In this document: positions 7,664 through 16,464 of the stretch, in pieces | Layout: each line of letters opens with the position of its first letter | Position numbering within the stretch: position 1 is the first letter of the stretch | DNA from: an uncultured Pedobacter sp. | GTDB lineage: Bacteria > Bacteroidota > Bacteroidia > Sphingobacteriales > Sphingobacteriaceae | Direction of reading: 5' to 3' | NCBI RefSeq assembly: GCF_913776295.1 | Contig: NZ_CAJYOJ010000013.1 | Coordinates: 94,429-158,428 of the forward strand | Length of the DNA stretch: 64,000 nucleotides | Made by a program: the position numbers and the translations under genes | The notes under the pieces: generated by a model | The model's database searches: none | The model's input: only the letters and a program-made list of their open reading frames with translations | What the model was told of the DNA's origin: nothing

Positions 7664-8596
7664 ATGACTTTAGTCCAGCTCGAATATATTGTCGCAGTAG
7701 ATACCTATAGAAGTTTCGTAACTGCTGCCGAAAAGTGTTTTGTAACCCAGCCTACCTTAAGTATGCAGGTACAAAAACTGGAAGAATTAATTAGCGTTAA
7801 AATTTTCGACAGGAGCAAACAACCTGTAAGTCCGACAGAAATTGGTACCCAGATTATTGCCCAGGCCAGAATTATCTTACAGGAGAGCGGGAAAATTAAA
7901 GAGTTGATCAGCAGCCAGCAGCAAGATGTAATGGGCGAACTGAAAATTGGGGTGATCCCAACCATTGCCCCATATTTATTGCCAGAGGTGATTTCGGCCA
8001 TGCTGGATAAATACCCTGAACTAAAACTTTTAATCTGGGAATATACCACAGAGGACATTATTCATCATCTGAAAACCGGTGTGCTGGATTGCGGTATTTT
8101 AGCCACGCCACTTACCGATCCGAACATTACCGAAACACCACTATATTACGAAAACTTTGTCAGTTACATCAGTAAAAACAGTAAACTGTACAAAAAGAAA
8201 GCGCTGGATGCCGAAGATCTGCACGATGAGAATATCTGGCTCTTAAATGAAGGCCATTGTATGCGCAATCAGGTATTAAACATTTGTCGTTCCACCAAAA
8301 ACAACAGGCTGCAGGGGCTAGAGTATAATACAGGCAGTGTAGAAACCCTGGTACGTATGGTTGATTTAAATGGGGGTGCAACGCTGTTGCCCGAACTGGC
8401 CATAGCAGAACTAAATGCGAAGCAGACCAGTAAGGTACGTCATTTTAAATCACCTGAACCCGTGCGTGAAATTAGCCTGGTTACCCATAAAAACTTTATT
8501 AAAAAGCGGATGCTCAATGCCTTAAAAGAGGAGATCCTGACTATTATTCCAAAAGCGATGAAGCAGAAAAAAAAGAAAGATGTAGTTGGGATTTAA
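7664..8596 (+). CDS. oxyR: hydrogen peroxide-sensing LysR-type regulator
   Basis: The 310-residue protein has a LysR helix-turn-helix (residues 4-62, with SFVTAAEKCFVTQPTLSMQVQKLE) and a substrate-binding-like regulatory domain. The peptide EGHCMRNQVLNIC places Cys199 and Cys208 at the same positions and spacing as the redox pair that forms the activating disulfide in E. coli OxyR. The identity is therefore strong. It should activate catalase, peroxiredoxin and related genes on peroxide stress. The Mn/Fe superoxide dismutase lies about 1 kb downstream on the other strand. A typical Bacteroidota promoter precedes it. The C-terminus is Lys-rich. Confidence 0.93.
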   Translation: MTLVQLEYIVAVDTYRSFVTAAEKCFVTQPTLSMQVQKLEELISVKIFDRSKQPVSPTEIGTQIIAQARIILQESGKIKELISSQQQDVMGELKIGVIPTIAPYLLPEVISAMLDKYPELKLLIWEYTTEDIIHHLKTGVLDCGILATPLTDPNITETPLYYENFVSYISKNSKLYKKKALDAEDLHDENIWLLNEGHCMRNQVLNICRSTKNNRLQGLEYNTGSVETLVRMVDLNGGATLLPELAIAELNAKQTSKVRHFKSPEPVREISLVTHKNFIKKRMLNALKEEILTIIPKAMKQKKKKDVVGI

Positions 8597-8622
8597 CTTC
8601 TTGCGAAGTTTTTTCCCCTTCT

Positions 8623-8705
8623 GCCGTCATGCAGAATTTAGTTCAGCATCTTTCTTGCTATAAAGACCCTGAAATAAATCCGATGGCTATCGGAGCAGGG
8701 TGACG
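8623..8705. repeat. dispersed inverted-repeat element (GTCATGC...GGGTGACG)
   Basis: The stretch starts GCCGTCATGCAGAATTTAGT and ends with GCAGGGTGACG. Similar ends occur at 22959-23020, 61712-61945 and 63780. The ends are inverted (GTCAnnC.GA / TC.GnnTGAC), consistent with an imperfect dispersed palindrome. It fills most of the 254 bp between oxyR and the next convergent gene. Confidence 0.6.
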
Positions 8706-8850
8706 ACACTCCGGTAAGTGCCTAGATTAAACAAAACAGATCTTTTAAATTTAGTGAATTAACTTTTGATCCTTATCTAAATGCCCCGCCAGTTTATAAC
8801 CCGTTGCAGCAGGATTATTATCTTCTAAAAGCTCAGATAATTAAAAAAAT

Positions 8851-9312
8851 CTACTGGTTCTGTTTTTCTACCGGAGGTGCAGATAATAATCCTTTGATAT
8901 CGCTTTCCACTTCTTCCTCTTCGCCCTTTTTCTTTTTCTTGTTTTTAGCTTTTAATCCTTTGCCACTTAAACGCTCCTCCACAATTTTATCGTATTCGGT
9001 TTGTTGCTCTGGCCTTAAAACATTGCGGATATTTTTTGAAGTTTCATTCTGAAGTTTATAAAATTTATCTACATCCTCCTCGCGCGAGTTACCGGCCTGT
9101 TGCCTTTTAATTAAGTCGGCCTGTTCTTTTGCCTGGTTATAGGTATAGCTATAAATGACGCTTTTTTGCGTACCATTCAATTTTAGCCGTTTTTCCAGAT
9201 CATCAACATTTTTTTGTGCAATTTCTGCCGGGGTAGGCATTTTATTCTGTTGTGCACGTACCAGCACATTTACGCCAACAATCATTAAAAATAAAACTAC
9301 AAGCCTTTTCAT
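8851..9312 (-). CDS. Spy/CpxP-like periplasmic protein, unknown function
   Basis: The 153-residue product starts with a signal peptide (MKRLVVLFLMIVG, cleavage near VRAQ at residue 21). The mature part is almost all helical and highly charged. LEKRLKLNGTQKSVIYSY and RNVLRPEQQTEYDKIVEERL resemble the repeated L-x-x-x-Q helices of the Spy/CpxP chaperone-like family. A Lys-rich run (KAKNKKKKK) and an acidic run (EEEEVE) follow near the C-terminus. It is downstream of sod on the same strand but separated from it by a strong hairpin. The family call is tentative. Confidence 0.65.
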   Translation of the reverse strand: MKRLVVLFLMIVGVNVLVRAQQNKMPTPAEIAQKNVDDLEKRLKLNGTQKSVIYSYTYNQAKEQADLIKRQQAGNSREEDVDKFYKLQNETSKNIRNVLRPEQQTEYDKIVEERLSGKGLKAKNKKKKKGEEEEVESDIKGLLSAPPVEKQNQ

Positions 9313-9356
9313 TCCGAATATTTTAATATGCGAAGTTACTTAATTATCTTAAAACA

Positions 9357-9386
9357 AGAAAGTCCCGATCTGCACCGGGACTTTCT
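9357..9386 (-). terminator. terminator hairpin after sod
   Basis: A perfect 11-bp stem (AGAAAGTCCCG / CGGGACTTTCT) with an 8-nt loop lies between the sod stop codon and the Spy-like gene. Confidence 0.75.
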
Positions 9387-9410
9387 ATTAAATTTTTATG
9401 GAAGGCGAGC

Positions 9411-10019
9411 TTACAACGCTTTTTTATAAAGTTCAGCAACTGCATCCCAGTTAATTACATTCCAGATTGCGGCTAAATAATCCGGGCGTTTGTTTTGATA
9501 TTTTAAATAATAGGCGTGTTCCCAAACATCAATACCCAAAATTGGTGTGCCTTTTACTTCAGCAACATCCATCAAAGGATTATCCTGGTTTGGTGTAGAG
9601 GAAACCTGAAGTTTTTTATCTGCACCGACAGATAACCAGGCCCAGCCAGAACCAAAACGGGTAGCGCCAGCTTCCTGTAATTTAGTTTTAAGCTCAGCAA
9701 ACGAACCGAAAGTTTCATTAATTGCTTTAGCTAAATCGCCAGTTGGCTCACCGCCTTTATTAGGACCTAAAATATTCCAGAATAAGGAGTGATTATAGTG
9801 TCCACCACCATTGTTCCTAACAGCAGCAGGGAATTTTGAAATGTTTTTTACAATTTCCTCGATGCTTGAATTCGCCTCCGGCTTTCCTTCTAACGCTTTA
9901 TTTAGGTTGGTAACGTAAGCCTGGTGGTGTTTATCATGGTGAATTTCCATGGTAGTTTTATCAATATGCGGTTCTAATGCATCGGTTGCGTAATGTAACG
10001 CAGGTAATTCAAAAGCCAT
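9411..10019 (-). CDS. sodA: superoxide dismutase (Mn/Fe family, Mn-type pattern)
   Basis: The enzyme dismutates superoxide to oxygen and peroxide in the cytoplasm; there is no signal peptide. Metal ligands are visible as His27 (MEIHHDKHH), His77 ([11 protein letters not shown]), Asp164 and His168 ([11 protein letters not shown]). Gly at position 73 and the Gln in [10 protein letters not shown] are the pattern usual in Mn-type or cambialistic enzymes. Fe-type enzymes usually place the Gln in the first of these sites. Length (202 residues) is normal. Its proximity to oxyR suggests an oxidative-stress neighbourhood, though the genes are on opposite strands and separately transcribed. A TATATTTG -7 box on the minus strand lies at 10058-10065. 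Confidence 0.95.
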   Translation of the reverse strand: MAFELPALHYATDALEPHIDKTTMEIHHDKHHQAYVTNLNKALEGKPEANSSIEEIVKNISKFPAAVRNNGGGHYNHSLFWNILGPNKGGEPTGDLAKAINETFGSFAELKTKLQEAGATRFGSGWAWLSVGADKKLQVSSTPNQDNPLMDVAEVKGTPILGIDVWEHAYYLKYQNKRPDYLAAIWNVINWDAVAELYKKAL

Positions 10020-10057
10020 AATGTTTATGATTAAAGATTTAAAAATGTTTCTTGTAG

Positions 10058-10065
10058 CAAATATA
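10058..10065 (-). promoter_or_regulatory. -7 element for sod
   Basis: An exact TAnnTTTG (TATATTTG) is read on the minus strand about 40 bp ahead of the sod ATG. No clear -33 TTTG is seen at 19-bp spacing. Confidence 0.4.
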
Positions 10066-10213
10066 ACATTACAACGTTAAGATTTGTTCATGTTATTATC
10101 ATCAAATGGTTTTGTGGGTATCGGCATTGATTGAAAATTATAATAATCACCAAGATAATAGTCATTTACATAATGCAAAAAAAAGGTTGCCCTACGTCAT
10201 CTATATGACCCCG

Positions 10214-10248
10214 CTGACCATTAACTATCAACTATTGACCATGAATCA
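10214..10248. repeat. heptamer array c (5 units)
   Basis: Five in-phase units read CTGACCA, TTAACTA, TCAACTA, TTGACCA and TGAATCA. The array lies just after the tadA stop codon (minus strand), between tadA and sod. Confidence 0.75.
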
Positions 10249-10265
10249 ATTATAGAAACAGGAAG

Positions 10266-10733
10266 CTATCTTTTCTTAGCAAAGAAACCTTTCATCAATG
10301 CGCCACACTCCTCCGCCATTACACCACCTTTGAGCACAGTTTTAGGGTGCAGCAGTTGCGCATTTTTGGAGATAAAGCCTCTTTTTTCTTCTCTGGCACC
10401 ATATACAATACGACCAATCTGCGTCCAGTAACTTGCTCCGGCGCACATTACACAAGGCTCGATGGTTACATATAAGGTGCAATCCCTTAAATATTTCCCG
10501 CCAATGGTTTGCGATGCAGAGGTGAAAGCCTGCATTTCGGCGTGTGCAGTCACATCGTTAAAGCGTTCGGTTAAATTATAGCCACGGCCGATAATCCTGT
10601 TTTTACTGACCACAATCGCACCTATTGGAATTTCATCTTCAGCCAAAGCCTTTTTCGCTTCTTCCAAAGCCAATTTCATGTAATGAATATCTTCTTCTTT
10701 AGGATCGGTATTTTCGAAATTGTAAAAACTCAT
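10266..10733 (-). CDS. tadA: tRNA-specific adenosine deaminase (nucleoside deaminase family)
   Basis: The 155-residue protein has the zinc-dependent cytidine/deoxycytidylate deaminase fold: TAHAEMQAF with His64 and the catalytic Glu66, and EPCVMCAGA with Cys94 and Cys97. TadA converts the wobble adenosine of tRNA-Arg(ACG) to inosine. RGYNLTERFNDVTAHAE and ARxEKRGF fit TadA better than guanine deaminase, but the two are close, so guanine deamination remains possible. The ATG at 10733 is directly preceded by a TATATTTG box (10738-10745 on the minus strand), which would give a leaderless or nearly leaderless mRNA if used. Confidence 0.85.
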   Translation of the reverse strand: MSFYNFENTDPKEEDIHYMKLALEEAKKALAEDEIPIGAIVVSKNRIIGRGYNLTERFNDVTAHAEMQAFTSASQTIGGKYLRDCTLYVTIEPCVMCAGASYWTQIGRIVYGAREEKRGFISKNAQLLHPKTVLKGGVMAEECGALMKGFFAKKR

Positions 10734-10767
10734 GAAGCAAATATAGGGTAATAATGGCCAAAAAGAC

Positions 10768-11031
10768 CTCCGAAGTTTTGGTGGCCATGGGCGCGGTAAA
10801 CTTATGAAGTCTAAGCTGAAACTTTAATTGGATTTTGGAGCGCAGTGTCAGTACTGATCGGCTGTTTCAGTCCTGCTTTACGTTCCAAGTCCTCTCCCGG
10901 TGAAAAACCGGGATTGCGGGCTTTGCGCTGCCATCAGGGCTATTTAACAAAAGTCTGTGCTAATAGTGAACAAATAACGCGCAGACTTCCGAAGTTTTCA
11001 AGAGCAAAGGCCGGTAAAACTTCAGTATCTA
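10768..11031. repeat. intergenic region with two CCGAAGTTTT motifs around a dispersed AGCCC/GGACT element
   Basis: No gene is seen in the 304 bp between tadA and csaA. Two copies of a 45-nt motif (CCGAAGTTTT ... GGTAAA-ACTT ... TCTAA) lie at about 10769-10814 and 10989-11031. Between them, at 10848-10945, is a member of the dispersed family also present at 16535-16625, here in the opposite orientation. Shared pieces are AAATAGCCCTGAT, GCCCGCAA, GGACTT and AAAGCAGGACT. Its centre holds a CCCGG/CCGGG hairpin at about 10896-10912. Confidence 0.6.
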
Positions 11032-11037
11032 AATGCA

Positions 11038-11373
11038 TTATATCAGTTTACTTCCGTTCGGCACTTTACGCTCTACCGTAGTTAATACGATATCGCCATT
11101 TTCATCAGCAAAACCAGTTACTAAAAATTCAGACATAAATTTTCCGATTTGTTTTTTAGGGAAGTTAATCACCCCAACAATCTGTTTTCCCGGTAACTCT
11201 TCCAATGTATAATGTTTCGTAATCTGCGCGCTGCTCATTTTAATGCCAAATTCGCCAAAGTCTACTTTTAATTTGTAAGCTGGTCTTCGGGCCTCCGGAA
11301 ATTCAAAGGCTTCCAGAATAGTACCTACCCTTAACTCAACTTTTTCGAAATCGCCCCATGTAATCTGTTCCAT
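11038..11373 (-). CDS. csaA: tRNA-binding domain protein, CsaA-like
   Basis: The 111-residue product from the ATG at 11373 (MEQITWGDFEKVELRVGTI) is a stand-alone EMAP-II/tRNA-binding OB-fold. GTILEAFEFPEARRPAYKLKVDFG, MSSAQITKHY and GKQIVGVINFPKKQIGKFMSEFLVTG match CsaA along its whole length. CsaA binds tRNA and has been proposed as a chaperone-like export factor; its physiological role is uncertain. An upstream in-frame start at 11415 would add 14 residues with no homology and is rejected. The gene is divergent from xylB, sharing about 185 bp that carry the xylB operators. Confidence 0.88.
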   Translation of the reverse strand: MEQITWGDFEKVELRVGTILEAFEFPEARRPAYKLKVDFGEFGIKMSSAQITKHYTLEELPGKQIVGVINFPKKQIGKFMSEFLVTGFADENGDIVLTTVERKVPNGSKLI

Positions 11374-11449
11374 AAATATTTCTTTGTACCTGGTAAAAAT
11401 ATAAATAATTAACAATTCCGCATCAGTTTAAACGCAAATTGACACAATT

Positions 11450-11464
11450 CAACCGTTTGCATAA
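11450..11464 (+). promoter_or_regulatory. LacI-type operator copy 1 upstream of xylB
   Basis: CAACCGTTTGCATAA occurs here and again, identical over 15 bp, at 11520-11534. The core AACCGTTTGC is close to a palindrome with a central CG, as in LacI/GalR-family operators. The two copies are 70 bp apart, close to seven helical turns. Confidence 0.6.
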
Positions 11465-11486
11465 ATGAATCGTTTTTTACAAAAAA

Positions 11487-11517
11487 TTTGCGTTTTATAT
11501 TTTTACTACTATCTTTA
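11487..11517 (+). promoter_or_regulatory. predicted promoter of xylB
   Basis: TTTG at 11487-11490 and TATCTTTA (one mismatch to TAnnTTTG) at 11510-11517 have the ideal 19-bp spacer. The predicted transcription start falls at about 11523, inside operator copy 2. Confidence 0.55.
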
Positions 11518-11519
11518 TG

Positions 11520-11534
11520 CAACCGTTTGCATAA
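11520..11534 (+). promoter_or_regulatory. LacI-type operator copy 2 overlapping the xylB transcription start
   Basis: This is the second exact CAACCGTTTGCATAA. With its flank it reads TGCAACCGTTTGCA, in which 6 of 7 half-site positions are palindromic. Its position over the predicted start site fits repression; the regulator gene is not in the window. Confidence 0.6.
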
Positions 11535-11559
11535 CCAAATATTTAAACCATATGAAAGC

Positions 11560-13044
11560 ATGTATTTATTAGGTATTGATTTAGGCACCTCATCCATCAA
11601 AGTTGCTGTTGTTGATGCAGCTACACAAAAAAACATCGCCACAGCTCAATATCCTGAAGAAGAAACTGCCATCAAATCTTTACAATCCGGCTGGGCAGAA
11701 CAATCGCCGGATGACTGGTGGCATAATGTTCAACAAGCCATTCTTAAATTAAATTCAACCGGTCTTTTTGAGCCAAAAAAAATTAAAGCCATTGGCATTG
11801 CCTACCAAATGCACGGACTGGTTGTTGTAGATCAAAATCAGCAGGTGCTTCGCGATAGTATAATCTGGTGCGATAGCAGGGCAGTTGAACTGGGCAATGG
11901 TGCTTTCGAGGCAATCGGTCACGAAAAATCTTTGCAACATTTATTAAACTCTCCCGGCAACTTTACGGCATCAAAACTGGCCTGGGTAAAAGCAAACGAG
12001 CCAGACGTATATAACCGTATCGACAAAATCATGCTCCCCGGCGATTTTATTGCGATGAAATTAACTGGAGAAATCACTACAAGTATTTCGGCCCTCTCTG
12101 AAGGTATTTTTTGGGATTTTGAAAACCACGAAATTTCTAAAGATGTAATGGGTTATTATGGCATTTCAGGCAACCTGATCCCAACCCTGAAACCCCTGTT
12201 TTCAGAACATGGTTATTTAAAAGCCGATATTGCCCATGCCCTGAACCTGCCATCTCGCATTCCGGTTGCCTATAAATCTGGCGATCAGCCAAACAATGCA
12301 CTTTCCCTAAATGTGTTAAAACCTGGGGAGGTCGCGGCTACAGCGGGAACTTCCGGGGTAATTTACGGGGTAAGCGATGGGCTTACTTACGATCAACAAT
12401 CGAGAGTGAACACCTTTGCACACGTAACGTATTCTGAAGAAAAAAAGCACACTGGTGTTTTACTTTGTATCAATGGTACCGGTAGCATGTATCGTTGGGC
12501 AAAACATAATTTTGCACCGCAATCTACCTATGCAGAGCTGAATATCCAGGCCGAAAGAGCACCGATTGGCAGTAATGGTTTAAAAGTACTTCCTTTCGGT
12601 AACGGCGCAGAGCGGATGTTGAACAACCAATACACAGGCGCAGCGCTACTGGGCATTGATTTAAACCTGCACCATCAGTCAGACATCTTCAGGGCGGTAC
12701 AGGAGGGTATTGCGTTTTCTTTCCGTTATGGATTGGATATTATGCGCGAAAATGGCATGCAGCCTAAAGTGATCCGCGCCGGAAAGGCCAATCTATTTTT
12801 AAGTGATGTATTTGCACAAACTTTTGTAGATGTTACGGGCATTCCGGTAGAACTTTACGAAAACGATGGCAGTGTCGGGGCGGCTCTGGGTGCGGGTATA
12901 GGTGCCCGCATTTTTAAAAGTGCAGAAGAAGCTTTTAGTAACCACAAAGTAATCAAAACCTTAATACCACAACATTCAGCTGAGTACGAACCAATCTATC
13001 AGGATTGGAAAGAAATATTAAAAAAACAATTAGCAACCGGTTAA
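11560..13044 (+). CDS. xylB: xylulokinase
   Basis: XylB phosphorylates D-xylulose to xylulose-5-phosphate for the pentose phosphate pathway. The FGGY fold is clear: MYLLGIDLGTSSIKVAVVD at the N-terminus, SLQSGWAEQSPDDWW, the substrate motif YQMHGLVVVD, SGDQPNNALSLN, and ATAGTSGVIYG in the second ATPase domain. The 494-residue length from the ATG at 11560 is normal. A start at 11488 would lie upstream of the predicted transcription start and is rejected. It is the first gene of xylB-xylA and is controlled by two LacI-type operators. The neighbouring isomerase makes xylulose the most likely substrate. Confidence 0.93.
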   Translation: MYLLGIDLGTSSIKVAVVDAATQKNIATAQYPEEETAIKSLQSGWAEQSPDDWWHNVQQAILKLNSTGLFEPKKIKAIGIAYQMHGLVVVDQNQQVLRDSIIWCDSRAVELGNGAFEAIGHEKSLQHLLNSPGNFTASKLAWVKANEPDVYNRIDKIMLPGDFIAMKLTGEITTSISALSEGIFWDFENHEISKDVMGYYGISGNLIPTLKPLFSEHGYLKADIAHALNLPSRIPVAYKSGDQPNNALSLNVLKPGEVAATAGTSGVIYGVSDGLTYDQQSRVNTFAHVTYSEEKKHTGVLLCINGTGSMYRWAKHNFAPQSTYAELNIQAERAPIGSNGLKVLPFGNGAERMLNNQYTGAALLGIDLNLHHQSDIFRAVQEGIAFSFRYGLDIMRENGMQPKVIRAGKANLFLSDVFAQTFVDVTGIPVELYENDGSVGAALGAGIGARIFKSAEEAFSNHKVIKTLIPQHSAEYEPIYQDWKEILKKQLATG

Positions 13045-13070
13045 GGGTTGATAATTCATGATGAGTTTTT

Positions 13071-13098
13071 ACCATGAACCATTGACCAACAGACCATC
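13071..13098. repeat. heptamer array d (4 units)
   Basis: Units ACCATGA, ACCATTG, ACCAACA and GACCATC lie in phase in the 72-bp gap between xylB and xylA. Being inside an operon, the array should be transcribed. Confidence 0.7.
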
Positions 13099-13116
13099 AA
13101 TCAAAAAACAAAAAAC

Positions 13117-14448
13117 ATGACAAAAGTAGTAACCGGAGCAACGGAATTTTTCAAAGGCATTGAGCAGATCAGATTTGAAGGTCTGGAAAGCGATAATCCA
13201 TTAGCATTTAGATGGTATGACGCCAACAAAGTAGTAGCAGGCAAAACCATGAGTGAGCATTTCAAGTTTGCCTGTGCTTACTGGCATTCATTTAATGGCA
13301 ATGGTGCCGATCCATTTGGAGGTGCCACACACGTTTTTCCATGGGATGAAAAAAAAGATGCAGTAGAGCGGGCAAAAGATAAAATGGATGCAGCCTTTGA
13401 ATTTATTACTAAAATGCAAATTCCATACTATTGCTTCCATGATGTGGATGTGGTGGATTATAGCGACGATGTTGCCGAAAATGAACGCAGATTACAGGTA
13501 CTTGTTGAGTATGCCAAACAAAAACAGGCCGATAGCGGCGTAAAACTCTTGTGGGGAACAGCCAATTTATTTAGCCACAAGCGCTATATGAATGGTGCAT
13601 CTACCAATCCGGATTTTCATGTGCTGGCACATGGTGCTGCCCAGGTTAAAGCTGCGTTGGATGCAACCATTGCACTTGGCGGTGAGAACTATGTTTTTTG
13701 GGGTGGCAGAGAAGGCTATATGAGCTTATTAAACACTGATATGAAACGTGAGCAGGAGCATTTGGCAAAATTCTTACATACGGCTAAAGATTATGCCCGC
13801 AAACAGGGGTTTAAAGGAACATTTTTTATTGAACCAAAACCATGTGAACCTTCTAAACATCAATACGATTACGATGCAGCAACAGTAAGGGGCTTTTTAC
13901 AACAATACGATCTGTTGGCAGATTTTAAGTTAAATTTAGAAGTAAACCACGCCACACTGGCTGGTCATACTTTCCAGCATGAATTACAGGTTGCGGTAGA
14001 TAACGGCCTGTTGGGCTCTATCGACGCTAACCGTGGCGATTACCAGAATGGCTGGGATACGGATCAGTTCCCGAATGATATTAACGAACTAACCGAAGCC
14101 ATGTTAATCATTTTAGAGGGTGGTGGCTTACAAGGTGGGGGTGTAAACTTCGATGCAAAAATACGCCGTAACTCTACTGATCAGAAAGACCTATTCTACG
14201 CACACGTAGGTGGCATGGATATCTTTGCTAGGGCATTAGTTACTGCAGATGCCATTCTTCAGAAATCTGATTATAAAAAGGTAAGGGCCGACCGCTATGC
14301 CTCATTTGATAGTGGAAAGGGTGCCGAATTTGAACAAGGCAAATTAAGTTTGGAAGACTTAAGAAATTACGCCGCAGAAAATGGCGAACCAGAGGTACGC
14401 AGCGGCAGACAGGAATATCTGGAGAACCTCATTAACCGATATATCTAA
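13117..14448 (+). CDS. xylA: xylose isomerase
   Basis: XylA interconverts D-xylose and D-xylulose in the cytoplasm. The 443-residue sequence is the long (class II) form. [12 protein letters not shown] contains the catalytic His/Asp, [15 protein letters not shown] and [18 protein letters not shown] contain metal-binding Glu and neighbouring residues, [17 protein letters not shown] follows, and [20 protein letters not shown] carries metal-binding Asp residues. Together with XylB and the downstream symporter it forms a complete isomerase pathway for xylose entry. It is 72 bp downstream of xylB with no promoter visible between, so it is probably co-transcribed. A strong hairpin follows. Confidence 0.97.
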   Translation: MTKVVTGATEFFKGIEQIRFEGLESDNPLAFRWYDANKVVAGKTMSEHFKFACAYWHSFNGNGADPFGGATHVFPWDEKKDAVERAKDKMDAAFEFITKMQIPYYCFHDVDVVDYSDDVAENERRLQVLVEYAKQKQADSGVKLLWGTANLFSHKRYMNGASTNPDFHVLAHGAAQVKAALDATIALGGENYVFWGGREGYMSLLNTDMKREQEHLAKFLHTAKDYARKQGFKGTFFIEPKPCEPSKHQYDYDAATVRGFLQQYDLLADFKLNLEVNHATLAGHTFQHELQVAVDNGLLGSIDANRGDYQNGWDTDQFPNDINELTEAMLIILEGGGLQGGGVNFDAKIRRNSTDQKDLFYAHVGGMDIFARALVTADAILQKSDYKKVRADRYASFDSGKGAEFEQGKLSLEDLRNYAAENGEPEVRSGRQEYLENLINRYI

Positions 14449-14474
14449 AATTATCTCTACGTAAAATATATTAT

Positions 14475-14502
14475 CCGCGGTTTGTGCAGGCACAAACCGC
14501 GG
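14475..14502 (+). terminator. terminator-like hairpin after xylA
   Basis: A perfect 12-bp stem (CCGCGGTTTGTG / CACAAACCGCGG) with a 4-nt loop (CAGG) is followed by TTGTATTT. It separates xylBA from the symporter gene and may attenuate rather than stop transcription, because the T-run is interrupted. Confidence 0.7.
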
Positions 14503-14716
14503 TTGTATTTAAACTAAGCAAACTTAAAATATCTCTACTCCAGCTGGGCACTCACGCTATTGCGAATGCTAATCAAATTAACCATCTTAGCCGAATAATC
14601 TTTATTTTGAGGAAGTTCAAAATTAATAAACGTCATTTTAACATTTTTTAATTCAAAAAAAGCGTAGATTAATTTATGATTTTGCTACATTTAGATTTCT
14701 AAACCAAATAACTTAA

Positions 14717-16384
14717 ATGAAAGTCACAGATTACATTATTTTTTTAGCCTACTTCGCCATTGTGGCAATTTATGGCTTTTGGATTTACCATCGTAAAAAG
14801 CAGAAGCAGATGAGCAGCAAGGATTATTTCCTTGCAGAAGGTTCACTTACCTGGTGGGCCATTGGTACATCTTTAATTGCCTCCAACATTAGTGCCGAGC
14901 AATTTGTAGCCATGAGCGGCGATGGATTTAAAATGGGATTGGCTATCTCCACTTACGAATGGATGGCCGCTGCAACATTGGTCATTGTAGCTACATTTTT
15001 TATTCCTGTATATCTTAAAAATAAGATCTACACCATGCCACAATTTTTAAGTCAGCGTTACAATGGCACCGTAGCCATGATTATGGCTGTGTTTTGGTTG
15101 TTATTGTACGTGGTGGTAAACTTAACTTCTATCCTATACCTGGGGGCACTCGCTGTGAGCAGTATTTCGGGTATCGGCTTTTGGTATTGTATGATCGGCC
15201 TCGCTATTTTTTCTGTAATTATTGCATTGGGCGGCATGAAAGTAATTGGTTACACGGATGTGATCCAGGTAGCATTTTTAATTTTCGGCGGTTTAGCCAC
15301 TACTTATCTGGCACTTAATTTAGTGAGTGATCATTTTGGTGGCCACGGCGTACTGGATGGTTTATCCTTCTTAAGGGAAAAAGCACCAGATCATTTCCAC
15401 ATGATCTTTAAGAAAGATAGTGCTAATTATGCTTCCTTACCAGGCATGACGGTATTGCTGGGCGGGATGTGGATTGTAAACTTAAACTATTGGGGATGTA
15501 ACCAGTACATTACGCAACGTGCTTTAGGCGCTGATTTGAAAACAGCAAGAGCTGGTATCCTATTCGCCGCATTTTTAAAGCTGTTAATGCCATTAATCGT
15601 GGTGCTGCCAGGTATTGCAGTATATATGTTATATACAGAAAAAACAGGTATCGATGTGAATTCAATGATGCCCGGCGGAGAACTTCGTCCGGATAGGGCA
15701 TACCCTACTTTATTGAATATCCTGCCTACAGGACTTAAAGGTTTATCTTTTGCCGCTTTAACCGCAGCAATCGTAGCCTCGTTAGCCGGTAAAATCAATA
15801 GTATCTCTACCATTTTTACACTGGATATTTTTAAGAAACACATCAATGTAGAAGCCAGTGAGAAAAAATTGGTAGGCACCGGACGTGTAGTTGTAATTGT
15901 AGCAATGGCTATAGCAATTGCCATTTCGCCATTCTTAGGTATCGATAAAAAAGGTGGTTTCGAATTTATTCAGGAGTATACCGGCTTTGTAAGTCCTGGT
16001 ATTTTTGCCATGTTTATTTTGGGCTTCTTCTGGAAAAAAACCACTTCTAATGCAGCTTTATTTGCAACTATTGGTGGTTTTGGTTTATCGGTATTGTTAA
16101 AATTCCTGCCTGGAATGATGGACTTATCTTTCCTTCATAATTTTGGATTCTCGGTAGCTAACGCAGATGGCGTTTATGAAATACCTTTCCTGGATAGAAT
16201 GGGAATTGTATTCGTAGTTTGTATAATCGTGATGTTTGCCATCAGTATGTTCGAAAACAGCAAAGGCGATAAATCTAATGGTTTAGAAGTAGATTCGAGC
16301 ATGTTCAAAGTTCATCCTTCGTTTGCCGTTGGATCACTGATTGTATTCGGAATTTTAGTTGCACTTTATTCTACTTTCTGGTAA
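14717..16384 (+). CDS. sodium/sugar symporter (SSS family, vSGLT-like)
   Basis: The 555-residue protein has the SSS fold with about 13-14 membrane helices: an N-terminal YIIFLAYFAIVAIYGFW helix, SSKDYFLAEGSLTWWAIGTSLIASNISAEQFV, and NLNYWGCNQYITQRALGA in the sugar-path region. The closest described relatives are vSGLT-type sugar transporters. The position next to xylBA makes xylose the probable substrate, but the sequence alone cannot separate xylose from glucose or galactose. It has its own 268-bp upstream region after the xylA hairpin, so it may be separately promoted. A clear terminator follows. Confidence 0.88.
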   Translation: MKVTDYIIFLAYFAIVAIYGFWIYHRKKQKQMSSKDYFLAEGSLTWWAIGTSLIASNISAEQFVAMSGDGFKMGLAISTYEWMAAATLVIVATFFIPVYLKNKIYTMPQFLSQRYNGTVAMIMAVFWLLLYVVVNLTSILYLGALAVSSISGIGFWYCMIGLAIFSVIIALGGMKVIGYTDVIQVAFLIFGGLATTYLALNLVSDHFGGHGVLDGLSFLREKAPDHFHMIFKKDSANYASLPGMTVLLGGMWIVNLNYWGCNQYITQRALGADLKTARAGILFAAFLKLLMPLIVVLPGIAVYMLYTEKTGIDVNSMMPGGELRPDRAYPTLLNILPTGLKGLSFAALTAAIVASLAGKINSISTIFTLDIFKKHINVEASEKKLVGTGRVVVIVAMAIAIAISPFLGIDKKGGFEFIQEYTGFVSPGIFAMFILGFFWKKTTSNAALFATIGGFGLSVLLKFLPGMMDLSFLHNFGFSVANADGVYEIPFLDRMGIVFVVCIIVMFAISMFENSKGDKSNGLEVDSSMFKVHPSFAVGSLIVFGILVALYSTFW

Positions 16385-16407
16385 AATTCGAAACCAGAAA
16401 TATCCAA

Positions 16408-16440
16408 AAGGCTCGGAATAAAAATTCCGGGCCTTTCTTG
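16408..16440 (+). terminator. rho-independent terminator after the symporter
   Basis: A 12-bp stem (AAGGCTCGGAAT / ATTCCGGGCCTT, one G-T pair) with a loop of AAAA is followed by TCTTGTTTTT. Confidence 0.8.
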
Positions 16441-16464
16441 TTTTTCTACTATCCTCAATTTTCA

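Noticed and set aside
11488..11559. Upstream start of xylB adding 24 residues
   Set aside because: It would precede the predicted transcription start and include operator copy 2. Homology to xylulokinases begins at the ATG at 11560.
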